Both the position numbers and the translations under genes were made by a program. Shown here piece after piece: positions 7,887 to 17,627 of a stretch of 64,000 nucleotides of DNA. The stretch lies in NCBI RefSeq assembly GCF_013337185.1, contig NZ_SWDE01000001.1, positions 806,001-870,000 of the forward strand. Direction: 5' to 3'. The DNA is from Serratia proteamaculans (GTDB lineage: Bacteria; Pseudomonadota; Gammaproteobacteria; Enterobacterales; Enterobacteriaceae). Under the pieces are notes generated by a model. It was not told where the DNA came from, did no database searches, and was given only the letters and a program-made list of their open reading frames with translations. Position 1 is the stretch's first letter, and the number at the start of each line of letters is the position of its first letter.

Positions 7887-8984
7887 ATGAAGCTTGAAAA
7901 GTTGTTCTCCCCGCTGAAGGTTGGCGCTGTAACCCTGCCAAACCGCGTGTTTATGGCCCCGCTGACGCGTCTGCGCAGCATAGAGCCTGGTGATATCCCG
8001 ACGCCACTGATGGGCGAATATTATGCCCAACGCGCCAGCGCGGGTCTGATTGTCACCGAAGCCACCCAGATTTCTTTCCAGGCGAAAGGCTATGCCGGCG
8101 CACCGGGGCTGCATACCCCAGAGCAGATCGCCGCATGGAAAAAGATCACCCAGGCTGTGCATGACAAGAACGGTCATATCGCCGTTCAACTGTGGCACGT
8201 GGGCCGTATTTCCCATAATAGCCTGCAGCCGGGCCAGCAGGCTCCGGTAGCCCCTTCTGCGATCAATGCCGACACACGCACTACCGTGCGTGACGAAACC
8301 GGCGCCTGGGTACGAGTGCCAACCTCTACCCCACGCGCCCTGGAAACTGAAGAGATCCCAGGCATCATTAATGATTTCCGCCAGGCGACTGCCAACGCAC
8401 GTGAAGCCGGTTTCGACTTTATCGAACTGCATGCGGCGCACGGCTATCTGCTGCACCAGTTTATGGCTCCGGCCTCTAACCAGCGCACCGATCAGTACGG
8501 CGGCAGCATCGAAAACCGCACGCGTCTGACACTGGAAGTGGTTGATGCCAGCATCGCTGAATGGGGTTCAGAGCACATTGGTATCCGTATTTCACCGCTG
8601 GGTCCGTTCAACGGCCTGGACAATGGTGAAGATCAGGAAGATGCAGCCCTGTATCTGGTGGAAGAGCTGAACAAGCGTAACATCGCTTATCTGCACATTT
8701 CTGAGCCTGACTGGGCAGGTGGCAAGCCTTATTCCGACGCCTTCCGTGACTCGGTACGCGCCCACTTTAAAGGCGTGATTGTCGGGGCCGGCGCCTATAC
8801 CGCCGAGAAAGCAGAAGAGCTGATCAATAAAGGCTTTATCGATGCCGTGGCCTTTGGTCGTAGCTATATCGCCAACCCGGACCTGGTTGAGCGCTTTAAA
8901 CTGAGCGCTGAGCTGAACGAACCTAAACCGGAAACTTTCTACGGCGGCGGTGCTGAAGGCTACACCGACTACCCAACGCTGTAA
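7887..8984 (+). CDS. nemA: N-ethylmaleimide reductase (Old Yellow Enzyme family)
   Basis: FMN-dependent ene-reductase that reduces N-ethylmaleimide, nitro compounds and other electrophiles with NADPH in the cytoplasm. It is 365 residues from ATG 7887, exactly the E. coli NemA length; AGGA lies 6 bases upstream. Family marks are the FMN-contacting MAPLTRLR, the substrate-binding pair in [23 protein letters not shown] and the C-terminal [13 protein letters not shown]. It follows nemR in the same orientation. Confidence 0.96.
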   Translation: MKLEKLFSPLKVGAVTLPNRVFMAPLTRLRSIEPGDIPTPLMGEYYAQRASAGLIVTEATQISFQAKGYAGAPGLHTPEQIAAWKKITQAVHDKNGHIAVQLWHVGRISHNSLQPGQQAPVAPSAINADTRTTVRDETGAWVRVPTSTPRALETEEIPGIINDFRQATANAREAGFDFIELHAAHGYLLHQFMAPASNQRTDQYGGSIENRTRLTLEVVDASIAEWGSEHIGIRISPLGPFNGLDNGEDQEDAALYLVEELNKRNIAYLHISEPDWAGGKPYSDAFRDSVRAHFKGVIVGAGAYTAEKAEELINKGFIDAVAFGRSYIANPDLVERFKLSAELNEPKPETFYGGGAEGYTDYPTL

Positions 8985-8994
8985 GTAAAATAGC

Positions 8995-9031
8995 AAAGCC
9001 CGCCGGTAGGCCAATGCCGGCGGGCTTTTTG
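8995..9031. terminator. Terminator between nemA and idi
   Basis: AGCCCGCCGG/CCGGCGGGCT arms around 8997-9026 followed by TTTTT on the plus strand. It separates nemA from the convergent idi gene. Confidence 0.87.
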
Positions 9032-9052
9032 CCATTTAGGGGGAGCCGTCAG

Positions 9053-9592
9053 TTAGCTCGCGGCCAACCTCGCCCAACGTTTCATTTCATTGGCTCCAAG
9101 ATCCTTCATTATTGTGAGAAACCAAACGGTAAACTTTTCAGGATTACGCGTTGTTTCATCCGTTAATTGCTGAATATCAGTCCACGACCAACTATGGGCC
9201 TCTTCAGGCGCCCCTTCCGGCTTGCCGTCAAATAAACCGACGTAGATATGATCGAATTCGTGCTCAATCAAATCGCCGGGTACCGCAGCCTGATAGGTAA
9301 AGCTGGAAACTTGTTGTAGCTCAGTGCTGAACCCCATCTCCTCCTGCAGGCGGCGCTGAGCCGCAGCCAGCGTTGACTCGCCCCAGCGCGGGTGACCACA
9401 ACAGCTGTTGGTCCATAGCCCGGCCGAGTGATACTTGCTGAATGCTCGCTGTTGCAGCAGCAAGCGGCCCTGGCTATCAAAGATAAAAATTGAAAATGCC
9501 CGGTGCAGTAACCCCTGTTGGTGTACCCGCGTTTTGCTTTGCGAGCCAATCGGATTATCATCAGCATCAACCAGAATCAGCATTTCATCCAT
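9053..9592 (-). CDS. idi: Isopentenyl-diphosphate delta-isomerase, type 1
   Basis: Interconverts isopentenyl and dimethylallyl diphosphate, the two C5 isoprenoid units. It is a 179-residue Nudix-fold enzyme (E. coli Idi 182). The catalytic Cys motif is TNSCCGHP, the Nudix-like helix is AAQRRLQEEMGF, and the second catalytic segment is EHEFDHIYVG with its metal-binding glutamates. The gene lies between nemA and gloA, which are adjacent in E. coli, and is transcribed against nemA, so gloA is cut off from the nemRA operon. The methylerythritol pathway makes both isomers, so Idi is a balancing enzyme rather than an essential one. Confidence 0.92.
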   Translation of the reverse strand: MDEMLILVDADDNPIGSQSKTRVHQQGLLHRAFSIFIFDSQGRLLLQQRAFSKYHSAGLWTNSCCGHPRWGESTLAAAQRRLQEEMGFSTELQQVSSFTYQAAVPGDLIEHEFDHIYVGLFDGKPEGAPEEAHSWSWTDIQQLTDETTRNPEKFTVWFLTIMKDLGANEMKRWARLAAS

Positions 9593-9930
9593 TAAGCGGC
9601 TCCTTCGGCAAACCTGATGTTACTGCTGTGAAAATATAAACCGTCATTATTAATCTGATCCAAATTTATAAATTAGCCCTGTCCAATCCGGGCGCTACAT
9701 CGTTATCGTGACGCTCTGTTCCTGACAGCGGTTATAGTACCTATTTCCATGTTATGCACGGCGACAAAGTGTGCGGTAGTGTTATCCTGCGGAACTTTTG
9801 AGTGACAACGTCACTGATGTCATGATGCTCCCTGCCGTGGCATACATTGAAATCCCTTATGCGGCAACGCTATACTGGATTTGCTTCAATCCATCCGCCA
9901 TTGGCAACGGCACATCCAATCAGAGGAATT
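9593..9930. other. Divergent idi/gloA interval
   Basis: 338 bases holding the promoters of both genes. I see no NemR palindrome and no other named operator. GAGGA stands before the gloA ATG. Confidence 0.6.
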
Positions 9931-10338
9931 ATGCGCTTACTCCATACCATGATCCGCGTCGGTGATCTGCAACGCTCCATCGACTTCTATACCAAGGTAT
10001 TAGGCATGCGCTTGCTGCGTACCAGCGAGAACCCGGAATACAAGTACTCACTGGCGTTTGTAGGCTATACCGATGAAAGTGAAGGTGCGGTGATTGAACT
10101 GACCTATAACTGGGGCACCGACAGCTACGAAATGGGCACCGCATTCGGCCATCTGGCCCTGGGTGTTGATGATGTCGCCGCAACCTGTGACAGCATTCGT
10201 CATGCCGGTGGCAAGGTTACTCGCGAAGCCGGCCCGGTCAAGGGCGGCACCACGGTTATCGCCTTTGTTGAAGATCCGGACGGTTATAAAATCGAACTGA
10301 TCGAAAACAAACACGCCGGCCATGGCCTCGGCCACTAA
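9931..10338 (+). CDS. gloA: Lactoylglutathione lyase (glyoxalase I)
   Basis: Converts the methylglyoxal-glutathione hemithioacetal to S-lactoylglutathione. It is 135 residues, identical in length to E. coli GloA. Metal-binding residues of the Ni-dependent class are placed as expected: His5 (RLLHTM), Glu in [10 protein letters not shown], His in FGHLALG and Glu in YKIELIE. The start at 9931 has GAGGA upstream. In E. coli it is the third gene of nemRA-gloA; here an inserted idi forces separate transcription. Confidence 0.96.
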   Translation: MRLLHTMIRVGDLQRSIDFYTKVLGMRLLRTSENPEYKYSLAFVGYTDESEGAVIELTYNWGTDSYEMGTAFGHLALGVDDVAATCDSIRHAGGKVTREAGPVKGGTTVIAFVEDPDGYKIELIENKHAGHGLGH

Positions 10339-10347
10339 GGTCAATCA

Positions 10348-10376
10348 GGGGCGCTTTCTGCGCCCTTGTTTTTTCC
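10348..10376 (+). terminator. Terminator of gloA
   Basis: GGGCGC/GCGCCC arms (10349-10354, 10360-10365) followed by TTGTTTTTT. Confidence 0.85.
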
Positions 10377-10389
10377 GCGTGATAACCGC

Positions 10390-10418
10390 CTGCAACCGGG
10401 CGCAAAATTTGCCATAAT
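10390..10418 (+). promoter_or_regulatory. rnt promoter
   Basis: CTGCAA (10390-10395) and CATAAT (10413-10418) with a 17-base spacer, directly after the gloA terminator and 31 bases before the rnt ATG. Confidence 0.6.
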
Positions 10419-10449
10419 GCGCGCTGCATTCGATGAAGATAAGAAACTG

Positions 10450-11097
10450 ATGGCCGAAAAAAGTGATCTTAACGCCCTGAGTGGCCGTTTTCGTGGGTTT
10501 TACCCCGTAGTGATAGATATAGAAACCGCCGGATTTAATGCCAAAACTGACGCGCTGCTGGAGATTGCCGCCGTTACGTTAAAAATGGATGAAGACGGCT
10601 GGTTGCAGCAGGACGAAACCCTGCACTTTCACGTGGAGCCTTTTGAAGGTGCCAACCTGCAGCCCGAAGCGCTGGCGTTTAACGGCATAGATCCGAGTAA
10701 TCCCCTGCGCGGTGCAGTCAGTGAGTACGATGCACTGCACGCTATTTTTAAAGCGGTGCGCAAAGGCATTAAGGATCGCGGCTGTAACCGGGCGATAATT
10801 GTGGCGCATAACGCCAATTTTGATCACAGCTTCCTGATGGCAGCCGCCGAGCGTGCCAGCCTGAAACGCAATCCTTTCCACCCTTTCGCCACCTTTGACA
10901 CCGCGGCGTTAAGCGGACTGGTGTTGGGACAGACGGTACTGGCCAAAGCCTGCATTGCCGCCGATATTCCCTTCGACAGTGCCCAGGCCCATTCAGCGCT
11001 GTATGACACCGAGCAAACCGCTCAGCTGTTCTGCGAGCTGGTTAACCGCTGGAAGCGTCTTGGCGGTTGGCCGCTGGCCGCCACTAATACCGACTAA
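10450..11097 (+). CDS. rnt: Ribonuclease T
   Basis: 3'-5' exoribonuclease of the DEDDh family that trims tRNA and other stable RNA 3' ends. From ATG 10450 it is 215 residues, the E. coli length. The catalytic set is intact: Asp23 and Glu25 (VIDIETAG), Asp125 (NFDH), His181 and Asp186 (AHSALYDTE). Basic patches for RNA binding ([25 protein letters not shown]) are conserved. In E. coli rnt is followed by lhr; no lhr is present here. Confidence 0.95.
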   Translation: MAEKSDLNALSGRFRGFYPVVIDIETAGFNAKTDALLEIAAVTLKMDEDGWLQQDETLHFHVEPFEGANLQPEALAFNGIDPSNPLRGAVSEYDALHAIFKAVRKGIKDRGCNRAIIVAHNANFDHSFLMAAAERASLKRNPFHPFATFDTAALSGLVLGQTVLAKACIAADIPFDSAQAHSALYDTEQTAQLFCELVNRWKRLGGWPLAATNTD

Positions 11098-11100
11098 GAC

Positions 11101-11140
11101 AAAAAAATCGGGCGGCCCAGTATTAGCTGGCACCGCCCGA
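11101..11140 (-). terminator. Terminator of grxD
   Basis: TCGGGCGG/CCGCCCGA arms with a seven-base A-run at 11101-11107 that reads as a U-run on the minus strand. It lies between the convergent rnt and grxD genes. Confidence 0.85.
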
Positions 11141-11167
11141 TGACTTGCAACAATAAAACCGAGCCGA

Positions 11168-11515
11168 TTATGGCTGCTGGTCTTCCTGCTGTTTGTACTT
11201 CTCTGCCGTTTCTTTGATCAGCTGCTGCAATTCGCCGCGCTGATACATTTCCATGATGATATCACAGCCGCCGACCAGCTCACCGTCTACCCACAGCTGT
11301 GGGAAAGTCGGCCAGTTGGCGTATTTCGGCAACTCGGAACGGATGTCCGGGTTCTGCAGAATATCAACGTAAGCAAAGCGTTCGCCACAGGCAGACAGCG
11401 CCTGCACGGCTTGCGCAGAGAAACCGCAGTTTGGCAATTTCGGTGAACCTTTCATATACAGCAGAATTGGGTTCTCAGTGATCTGGTGCTGAATTTTTTC
11501 AATCGTCGTCGTCAT
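11168..11515 (-). CDS. grxD: Monothiol glutaredoxin 4
   Basis: A 115-residue monothiol glutaredoxin with the CGFS active site at Cys30-Ser33, the GSH-binding WPTFPQLWV loop and GGCDI. CGFS glutaredoxins bind a [2Fe-2S] cluster bridged with glutathione and carry clusters to acceptors or partner with BolA. This fits a window that also encodes the Suf cluster assembly system. The length matches E. coli GrxD. Confidence 0.95.
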   Translation of the reverse strand: MTTTIEKIQHQITENPILLYMKGSPKLPNCGFSAQAVQALSACGERFAYVDILQNPDIRSELPKYANWPTFPQLWVDGELVGGCDIIMEMYQRGELQQLIKETAEKYKQQEDQQP

Positions 11516-11929
11516 TATATTGCTTCCTCAAGCCAAATCTCATGGCTACAACATGCATCACATTGGCTATTGTAGCGGCTGGAACAGTCGCAAGAAAACG
11601 CCATCTTTTGCAAGGGCATTCCCCCGTTGTCAGTCGCGTCTCACCGGCAAGGCCTTTCCGGTCAAAACATATGCGCAGAATAACATTTTTAATCTGGCCA
11701 TTTCACTAATATATTTTTTATCAAAACGCGCCGTTTAATAAGTCCGCCGGTGGTCATTGTTGGTTTTTTATACATCAACAGTTTGATTTTTCGGCAAAAA
11801 AAATGCTATTAACGTTTTCTCACAATATGGATTATCATTTATGAGTTCTTCGCTGTTTTATATGGCGAAATTCGGGAATACTGTCACTCATTCGATATCT
11901 GTTCCGGGGCCAAGGTTGGTAACGTCGAC
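11516..11929. other. Divergent grxD/mepH interval
   Basis: 414 bases, AT-rich after 11690. I see no gene, no structured RNA and no clear operator. A GATTATCATTT stretch near 11830 resembles half a Fur box but lacks the other arm. Confidence 0.5.
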
Positions 11930-12751
11930 ATGCGTTTAATTCTTACGCTTTTTGTGCTGTTGTTTACACAGCTATTCTTTAATCTGGCGCACGCAGCGCC
12001 ACAGGCCCGTGTTGCCGCTGAGCAGCGCAAGAGCCACGTAAACGAAGCCCGGCCGGATGACCGCAAGAAAAAGAAAGCGGTTAAGGCCAGCAGCAAAAAA
12101 GTGAAAGTCACTACTCCGCAAAAAACCGCCAAGGTCACCAAAGCCAAAACAGAAAAAACCGCTAAAAAGATCGTCAGCGCAAAATCGAAAAACAAAACTC
12201 ATAAAATAGCCAAAATTAAAGTGACCCCGCCGAAGAAGGGCTATAAAAAAGGCTATGGACGCCATCGCGAAAGCGGTATGGCCACCGCCAAATTGGTGGG
12301 TGACGAAAAGCCACTGAAGCTCAGCCCGGCGCACAAAAAACGCTACCAGCATGCCAAGCAAACCGCGATGGCCAAGCTGATGGATCAAATGGGTAAACCT
12401 TATCGCTGGGGTGGCACCTCGCCAAGAACCGGCTTTGACTGCAGCGGTCTGATTTATTACGCCTATAAAGACATCGTTAAAATTAAAATGCCGCGTACTG
12501 CCAACGAGATGTACCACCTGCGTGACGCAGCGCCGATTAAAAAGAGTGAACTGGAAAGCGGCGACCTGGTGTTCTTCCGCATTAACAACCGCGGCGCGGC
12601 AGACCATGTTGGGGTTTATCTGGGCAACGGTAAATTCATTCAGTCACCGCGTACCGGTGAAGAAATCCGCATTAGCCAGCTCGACAACGATTACTGGCAA
12701 AACCACTACATCGGCGCACGCCGGGTAGTCACGCCAAAAACCATTCGATAA
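11930..12751 (+). CDS. mepH: Murein DD-endopeptidase, NlpC/P60 family
   Basis: Periplasmic hydrolase that cleaves D-Ala-mDAP cross-links of peptidoglycan, allowing wall growth. It is 273 residues (E. coli MepH 271). A signal peptide (1-22, ending AHA) is followed by a very lysine-rich spacer (about 35-110), probably for wall or membrane contact, then an NlpC/P60 domain with Cys171 (FDCSG) and His226 (ADHVGVY). The third polar position is Gln238 (FIQSP), as in E. coli. The start chosen gives the full signal sequence. Confidence 0.93.
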   Translation: MRLILTLFVLLFTQLFFNLAHAAPQARVAAEQRKSHVNEARPDDRKKKKAVKASSKKVKVTTPQKTAKVTKAKTEKTAKKIVSAKSKNKTHKIAKIKVTPPKKGYKKGYGRHRESGMATAKLVGDEKPLKLSPAHKKRYQHAKQTAMAKLMDQMGKPYRWGGTSPRTGFDCSGLIYYAYKDIVKIKMPRTANEMYHLRDAAPIKKSELESGDLVFFRINNRGAADHVGVYLGNGKFIQSPRTGEEIRISQLDNDYWQNHYIGARRVVTPKTIR

Positions 12752-12943
12752 TACTCTTTGCGGCTGGCGCTGCCAGCCGCTCTCCCCTGATAATTCCCGC
12801 AAACCTCATTGTTGTACTCAATCCCTTGTCCGTTTCCCCTGTATTTCATCGCGAAAATTGCTAAGCTAAATACCCACAATAAAAGAAGGCCAATCTGTTG
12901 CCGTTGTTACGACGGTGGGCTGGCACTGTACTAGGAGGAAGCA

Positions 12944-13522
12944 ATGTCGTTTGAACTACCTGCATTACCTTATGAAAAAAACGCCCTCGAACCACACATT
13001 TCCGCAGAAACCCTGGAATACCACTATGGCAAGCATCACAACGCCTACGTGGTGAACCTGAACAACCTGCTGAAAGGCAGCAAGTTTGAAGGATTATCCC
13101 TGGAAGAGATCGTTAAGGCCTCTGACGGCGGCATCTTCAACAATGCGGCCCAGGTATGGAACCACACTTTCTATTGGCACTGCCTGTCGCCACAGGGCGG
13201 TGGTGAGCCTGAAGGTAAACTGGCTGAGGCGATTAATCAGGCATTTGGTTCTTTCGCCGCCTTTAAGCAGCAATTCAGCGACGCCGCAGTGAAAAACTTT
13301 GGCGCAGGCTGGACCTGGCTGGTGAAAAAACCAGAGGGTACGCTGGCCATTGTTAACACCTCGAACGCGGCGACACCGCTGACCGGTGATGATAAACCGT
13401 TGCTGACCGTCGACGTCTGGGAACACGCCTACTACATCGATTACCGCAATGCGCGACCTGCCTACCTGGAAAATTTCTGGGCACTGGTTAACTGGGCATT
13501 TGTGGAAAAGAACCTGGCGTAA
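12944..13522 (+). CDS. sodB: Iron superoxide dismutase
   Basis: Cytoplasmic enzyme that dismutates superoxide. It is 192 residues (E. coli 193). Iron ligands are His27, His74, Asp157 and His161, and Gln70 (NAAQVWNH) marks the iron type rather than the manganese type. A strong AGGAGG lies 6 bases before the ATG. In E. coli sodB translation is repressed by RyhB; I could not confirm a RyhB pairing site here. Confidence 0.97.
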   Translation: MSFELPALPYEKNALEPHISAETLEYHYGKHHNAYVVNLNNLLKGSKFEGLSLEEIVKASDGGIFNNAAQVWNHTFYWHCLSPQGGGEPEGKLAEAINQAFGSFAAFKQQFSDAAVKNFGAGWTWLVKKPEGTLAIVNTSNAATPLTGDDKPLLTVDVWEHAYYIDYRNARPAYLENFWALVNWAFVEKNLA

Positions 13523-13538
13523 CGCGGGGAAAAACAAT

Positions 13539-13565
13539 CAGGCGCAGCGGGCTGCGCCTGTTTTA
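13539..13565. terminator. Terminator of sodB
   Basis: Ten-base perfect arms CAGGCGCAGC/GCTGCGCCTG (13539-13548, 13551-13560) followed by TTTT. It also lies just past the end of the convergent ynhF. Confidence 0.8.
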
Positions 13566-13575
13566 CTTGAGGGGA

Positions 13576-13665
13576 TCAGTTCAAAGCAGCGGTGAAACTG
13601 AAAGCAATAATCACGGCCAGCGCACAAACGGTGGTGAACAGTGACATTTTCAGATCGGTATCCAT
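13576..13665 (-). CDS. ynhF: YnhF-like 29-residue membrane microprotein
   Basis: A 29-codon gene starting MDTDLKMSLFTT and ending TAALN. E. coli YnhF is also 29 residues, begins MSTDLKFSLVTT and ends TAALH, and sits at the same place before purR. One hydrophobic segment (about residues 8-27) spans the inner membrane. AAAGGAG stands 5 bases before the ATG. No function is established. E. coli ydhP, which lies between sodB and ynhF, is missing here. Confidence 0.88.
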   Translation of the reverse strand: MDTDLKMSLFTTVCALAVIIAFSFTAALN

Positions 13666-13988
13666 TACAACTCCTTTTCAGATTGGGTTTCCCAAGGGTA
13701 AAAGGCACACAATTAATGCGTCAAACCATTTTCACACAGTTGAACAATAAAATCTTGTTATCATTTCCCGGTTTATTATACCGATTACCTCTTCCACTTT
13801 GGCTCAATATGGGACAAAATTCGCAGTTCACAACTGTGTACCGGCAAAATGCCCCTCCTGACCAAGCGCTGACGACTTCAACACACTAAAAACTCAGTTT
13901 TCGCTTCTTTGGAGAAGGATCTACGCAGGCAAACGATTAACATCACACTTACATGCTGCAACATGTGAGTTCAGGAGTCATTCTTTAC
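13666..13988. other. ynhF/purR interval
   Basis: 323 bases with the promoters of the two divergent genes and the PUR box listed separately. No other feature is seen. Confidence 0.5.
13927..13942 (+). promoter_or_regulatory. PUR box of purR (autoregulation)
   Basis: AGGCAAACGATTAACA matches 13 of 16 bases of the operator upstream of E. coli purR. It lies 46 bases before the purR ATG, where E. coli PurR binds to limit its own synthesis. Confidence 0.65.
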
Positions 13989-15014
13989 ATGGCAACGATT
14001 AAAGATGTGGCCAAACGCGCTGGCGTTTCCACCACCACCGTTTCGCACGTCATCAATAAGACTCGTTTCGTCGCCGAAGAAACTAAAGCGGCCGTTGGCG
14101 CTGCGATTAAAGAGCTGCATTACTCACCCAGCGCCGTAGCGCGCAGCCTGAAGGTCAATCACACCAAATCGATTGGCCTGCTGGCCACCTCCAGCGAAGC
14201 CCCCTACTTTGCCGAAGTGATCGAGGCGGTAGAAAACAGCTGCTACAGCAAAGGCTATACGCTGATTTTGTGCAACTCGCACAACAATCTGGACAAACAG
14301 CGGGCCTATTTGGCAATGCTGGCGCAAAAGCGTGTCGATGGCCTGCTGGTGATGTGTTCGGAATACCCAGACCAATTGCTGGGTATGCTGGAAGACTACC
14401 GCAACATCCCAATGGTGGTGATGGACTGGGGCGCAGCCCGCGGTGATTTTACCGATAGCATCATTGATAACGCCTTCGAAGGCGGCTATCTGGCCGGACG
14501 TTATCTGATTGAACGCGGTCACCGCGATATCGGTGCCATTCCAGGCCAACTGTCGCGCAATACCGGTGGCGGTCGCCATCAGGGCTTTTTAAAAGCCATG
14601 GAAGAAGCCAATATCGAAGTACGCGACGAGTGGATTGTTCAGGGAGACTTTGAGCCGGAATCCGGTTACAAGGCCATGCACCAGATCTTGTCGCAAAAAC
14701 ATCGGCCGACCGCGGTATTCTGCGGCGGCGACATCATGGCGATGGGCGCGATCTGCGCCGCCGACGAGCTTGGTCTGCGGGTGCCGCAAGACATTTCGGT
14801 GATTGGCTACGATAACGTGCGTAACGCCCGCTATTTCACCCCGGCGCTGACCACCATTCATCAGCCCAAAGAGCGTTTGGGAGAGATGGCGTTCACCATG
14901 TTGCTGGACCGTATTATCAGCAAGCGCGAAGAGTCGCAGGTGATTGAAGTGCATCCAAAGCTGATTGAGCGCCGTTCGGTCGCTGACGGCCCATTCATCG
15001 ATTACCGCCGCTAA
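13989..15014 (+). CDS. purR: Purine biosynthesis repressor
   Basis: LacI-family repressor that binds hypoxanthine or guanine and shuts down de novo purine genes. It is 341 residues from ATG 13989, identical in length to E. coli PurR. The helix-turn-helix [24 protein letters not shown] region and hinge [13 protein letters not shown] (with the minor-groove Leu) are conserved, as are the corepressor-pocket segments ending [13 protein letters not shown]. Its TAA overlaps the stop codon of the convergent punR (CTAA at 15011-15014). Confidence 0.97.
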   Translation: MATIKDVAKRAGVSTTTVSHVINKTRFVAEETKAAVGAAIKELHYSPSAVARSLKVNHTKSIGLLATSSEAPYFAEVIEAVENSCYSKGYTLILCNSHNNLDKQRAYLAMLAQKRVDGLLVMCSEYPDQLLGMLEDYRNIPMVVMDWGAARGDFTDSIIDNAFEGGYLAGRYLIERGHRDIGAIPGQLSRNTGGGRHQGFLKAMEEANIEVRDEWIVQGDFEPESGYKAMHQILSQKHRPTAVFCGGDIMAMGAICAADELGLRVPQDISVIGYDNVRNARYFTPALTTIHQPKERLGEMAFTMLLDRIISKREESQVIEVHPKLIERRSVADGPFIDYRR

Positions 15015-15955
15015 TTGCCAACGCCGGAAGCCTCTGTGGTTTCCGGCGTCACTTCGCTTAACCATTCCTGATTCAGCGTTTCACTGTCCCCCAGGTAGTC
15101 CAATAGCCAGGCCATCGCCGGTGATGGCGTATTCTGCTGCCAGGTCAGGCAACAGGGGCTGGCCGGAAACGGCTGCTGCAACTGCAACGCTACCAGTTCC
15201 CCACGCTGCACCAATGGCAATGCCTGATGCGCAGGCATCATGCCAACGCACAGACCGGCACACAGACAGTCCAGCGCCGAGGCCCAGTCCGGCACCACCA
15301 GCCGCCGTTGGTTATCCAGTGTCCAGGTGACCCGCTTGGGCAGGTTACGCGAGGTATCTTCCAGACACAGCGACGGGAAAGGCCGCAGTTGATCATCATT
15401 CAACAGTCCATCCAACGCCGCCAGCGGATGCTGCGGACTGACCACGCACAGCCAGCGCATGTCGCCCATATCGCGAAAGGCAAACCCGCCGCCGACCGGC
15501 ACCGCACGCGTCGCCCCAATCGCCATATCAGCACGTCCATCCACCAGCGCATCCCAGACGCCGTTAAACACCTCAGGTTGAACCAAGAGTTCTACGTCGG
15601 GGAAATGGCGATAGAAATCCAGCACCAGTTGGCGGCAACGCTGGGGTTTAACAATGATGTCTACCGCAATTTTCAGTTGGCCACGCCAGCCGTTAGCCAC
15701 CTGCTGACACTGGCGGCGGGTGTCGAGCATTTTTTTGATGACACTGCGTGCTTCCTGCACAAACACCACGCCGGCCGGGGTCAGTTCCACGTCACGATGA
15801 CGCCGTTCAAACAGCGGAACTGCCAACCATTGTTCCAATTGCCGCACGGTATAACTGACCGCCGAGGGCACACGGTGCAGCTCCTGCGCCGCTGCGCTAA
15901 AGCTGCCGGTGCGGGCGACCGCGTCTACCACATCGAGAGAATATTCAGACCACAT
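15011..15955 (-). CDS. punR: LysR regulator of purine nucleoside uptake
   Basis: A 314-residue LysR regulator (E. coli PunR/YdhB 310). The start [20 protein letters not shown] is nearly the E. coli sequence, and the helix-turn-helix [21 protein letters not shown] is intact. E. coli PunR activates the divergent punC in response to adenosine-type nucleosides. The same divergent arrangement is kept here with a 123-base interval. The last residues ([10 protein letters not shown]) diverge. The start at 15955 is chosen by homology; an upstream ATG at 15991 has no support. Confidence 0.92.
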   Translation of the reverse strand: MWSEYSLDVVDAVARTGSFSAAAQELHRVPSAVSYTVRQLEQWLAVPLFERRHRDVELTPAGVVFVQEARSVIKKMLDTRRQCQQVANGWRGQLKIAVDIIVKPQRCRQLVLDFYRHFPDVELLVQPEVFNGVWDALVDGRADMAIGATRAVPVGGGFAFRDMGDMRWLCVVSPQHPLAALDGLLNDDQLRPFPSLCLEDTSRNLPKRVTWTLDNQRRLVVPDWASALDCLCAGLCVGMMPAHQALPLVQRGELVALQLQQPFPASPCCLTWQQNTPSPAMAWLLDYLGDSETLNQEWLSEVTPETTEASGVGN

Positions 15956-16078
15956 GAGCTTGCCTTCAATTTTTTTAACAGCACCTCGCAAATATTACCG
16001 TTTCACAAGCAGAGATCCAGCCGGATACACTTGCCGGCGCTAAAAACCTGCGACATTAAAATATTAACGAGAAATACC

Positions 16079-17287
16079 ATGCGAAATTCCTTTGGTTTTA
16101 TGTTCTACCTTGCCGGCCTGAGTATGCTGGGTTATCTGGCCACCGACATGTATCTGCCCGCCTTTGGTGTGATGCAGCAAGACCTGCAAATTTCCGCTGG
16201 GGCGATCAGTGCCAGCCTCAGTATCTTCCTGGCCGGCTTTGCCTTTGCTCAACTGCTGTGGGGGCCGCTTTCCGACCATCTCGGCCGTAAGCCGGTATTG
16301 CTGATTGGTCTGGCCCTGTTTGCTCTGGGATGTCTGGGCATGCTGTGGGTACAAAATGCCGTTCAACTGTGGTCACTGCGGTTTATCCAGGCAATTGGCG
16401 TCTGTTCCGCCGCCGTCACCTGGCAGGCACTGGTGATCGACCGCTACCGCGAAGGCAAGGCAAACCGCGTATTCGCCACCATTATGCCGCTGGTCGCCCT
16501 CTCACCGGCGCTGGCACCCCTGGTCGGCGCCTGGTTGCTGAACCACATGGGCTGGCGTGCCATTTTCGCCGTGCTGCTGGGCATTACCGTCATTCTCTTG
16601 CTGCCGACTCTGTTGTTGAAAGAAAACGCCAAAACGCAGCCTTCCAGCGAAAAGAAAAGCAGCCTGACTTTCCTGCAATTGCTGAAATCTCCGGTATTCA
16701 GCGGTAGCGTTATCATCTTTGCTGCCTGCTCCGCCGGCTTCTTCGCCTGGCTGACCGGCTCACCTTTTATTCTTGGCGATATGGGGTACAGCCCAAATGA
16801 TATCGGCCTGAGCTATGTGCCGCAGACCCTGGCCTTCCTGTTAGGAGGTTATGGCTGCCGCACTGCGTTAAATCGCATTAATGGCAACACCTTACTGCCG
16901 TGGCTGCTGGTAGCTTATGGCATCAGCATGGTGGCGTTATACCTGGTTGCCACGCAGACCGAACCCACGCTTACCACGCTGCTGATCCCGTTCTGCGTGA
17001 TGGCGCTGGTCAACGGTGCCACCTACCCAATCGTAGTGGCAAATGCATTAACCCCGTTCCCGGAAGGCACCGGTAAAGCCGCCGCGCTGCAAAATACCCT
17101 GCAGTTGGGCCTGTGTTTTGTCGCCAGCATGCTGGTATCGGCCTTTATCAGCCAGCCGCTGTTGGCAACGGTGACGGTGATGGTTTCTACGGTAGTATTA
17201 GCCGCATTGGGCTATATGCTGCAACGGGGAAAAGTGATGGATGAACAGCAGGCGACGCGGCAGGAACATGCTAACTCAGCGTCATAA
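16079..17287 (+). CDS. punC: Purine nucleoside MFS transporter
   Basis: Twelve-helix major facilitator of the Bcr/CflA drug-resistance subfamily, 402 residues (E. coli PunC/YdhC 403). The family loop motif [14 protein letters not shown] follows TM2, and [14 protein letters not shown] residues lie at the end of TM1. E. coli PunC imports adenosine and other purine nucleosides. The start at 16079 is chosen because it begins directly before TM1 as in E. coli; the frame is open much further upstream but only antisense to punR. Confidence 0.92.
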   Translation: MRNSFGFMFYLAGLSMLGYLATDMYLPAFGVMQQDLQISAGAISASLSIFLAGFAFAQLLWGPLSDHLGRKPVLLIGLALFALGCLGMLWVQNAVQLWSLRFIQAIGVCSAAVTWQALVIDRYREGKANRVFATIMPLVALSPALAPLVGAWLLNHMGWRAIFAVLLGITVILLLPTLLLKENAKTQPSSEKKSSLTFLQLLKSPVFSGSVIIFAACSAGFFAWLTGSPFILGDMGYSPNDIGLSYVPQTLAFLLGGYGCRTALNRINGNTLLPWLLVAYGISMVALYLVATQTEPTLTTLLIPFCVMALVNGATYPIVVANALTPFPEGTGKAAALQNTLQLGLCFVASMLVSAFISQPLLATVTVMVSTVVLAALGYMLQRGKVMDEQQATRQEHANSAS

Positions 17288-17340
17288 TTGTATGTGTTAA
17301 TAATCACTTAAAGAATATTTTTGCCGAGTGCGATTTACAG

Positions 17341-17369
17341 TTGAGTAAGCGCCTCGGCAAGCCTATACT
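17341..17369 (+). promoter_or_regulatory. Distal cfa promoter
   Basis: TTGAGT (17341-17346) and TATACT (17364-17369), 17 bases apart; CTATACT also fits the sigma-S -10. The start would be near 17376, giving a 250-base leader. E. coli cfa also has a distal promoter with a leader above 200 bases that is a target of the small RNA RydC. Confidence 0.62.
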
Positions 17370-17627
17370 CAAAACGACCTTTTAAAATAACACCTTTATA
17401 ATTTCTTTATCACAAATTGCTGTTGTGTACGCGTATGGCGTCACACTTTTTTAAGGATTGTCTTTCCAGCGTTTCTTGCGCAGGAACCTTCTTAAAGTTT
17501 TCCTCTGTTCATAGTCGGATATCAGACGCCACGGAACTTTTTGCCGTAGGTAAACGTATGCTCCCGCAGAATTTGTCTAAGCTATTTTTTGGCGGGTCAT
17601 AAGTCAGAAGAAGGTGATGGAGAAGCT
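17370..17627 (+). other. Long untranslated leader of cfa
   Basis: About 250 bases between the predicted start site and the cfa ATG with no coding evidence. A CTAAGCT near 17577 could be a second, stationary-phase -10. The length fits post-transcriptional control. Confidence 0.45.

Noticed and set aside
11820..11845. Fur-like half site before mepH
   Set aside because: Only GATTATCATTT matches; no second arm.
13641..13889. 82-codon frame between ynhF and purR
   Set aside because: No ribosome site, no resemblance, and it overlaps ynhF antisense.
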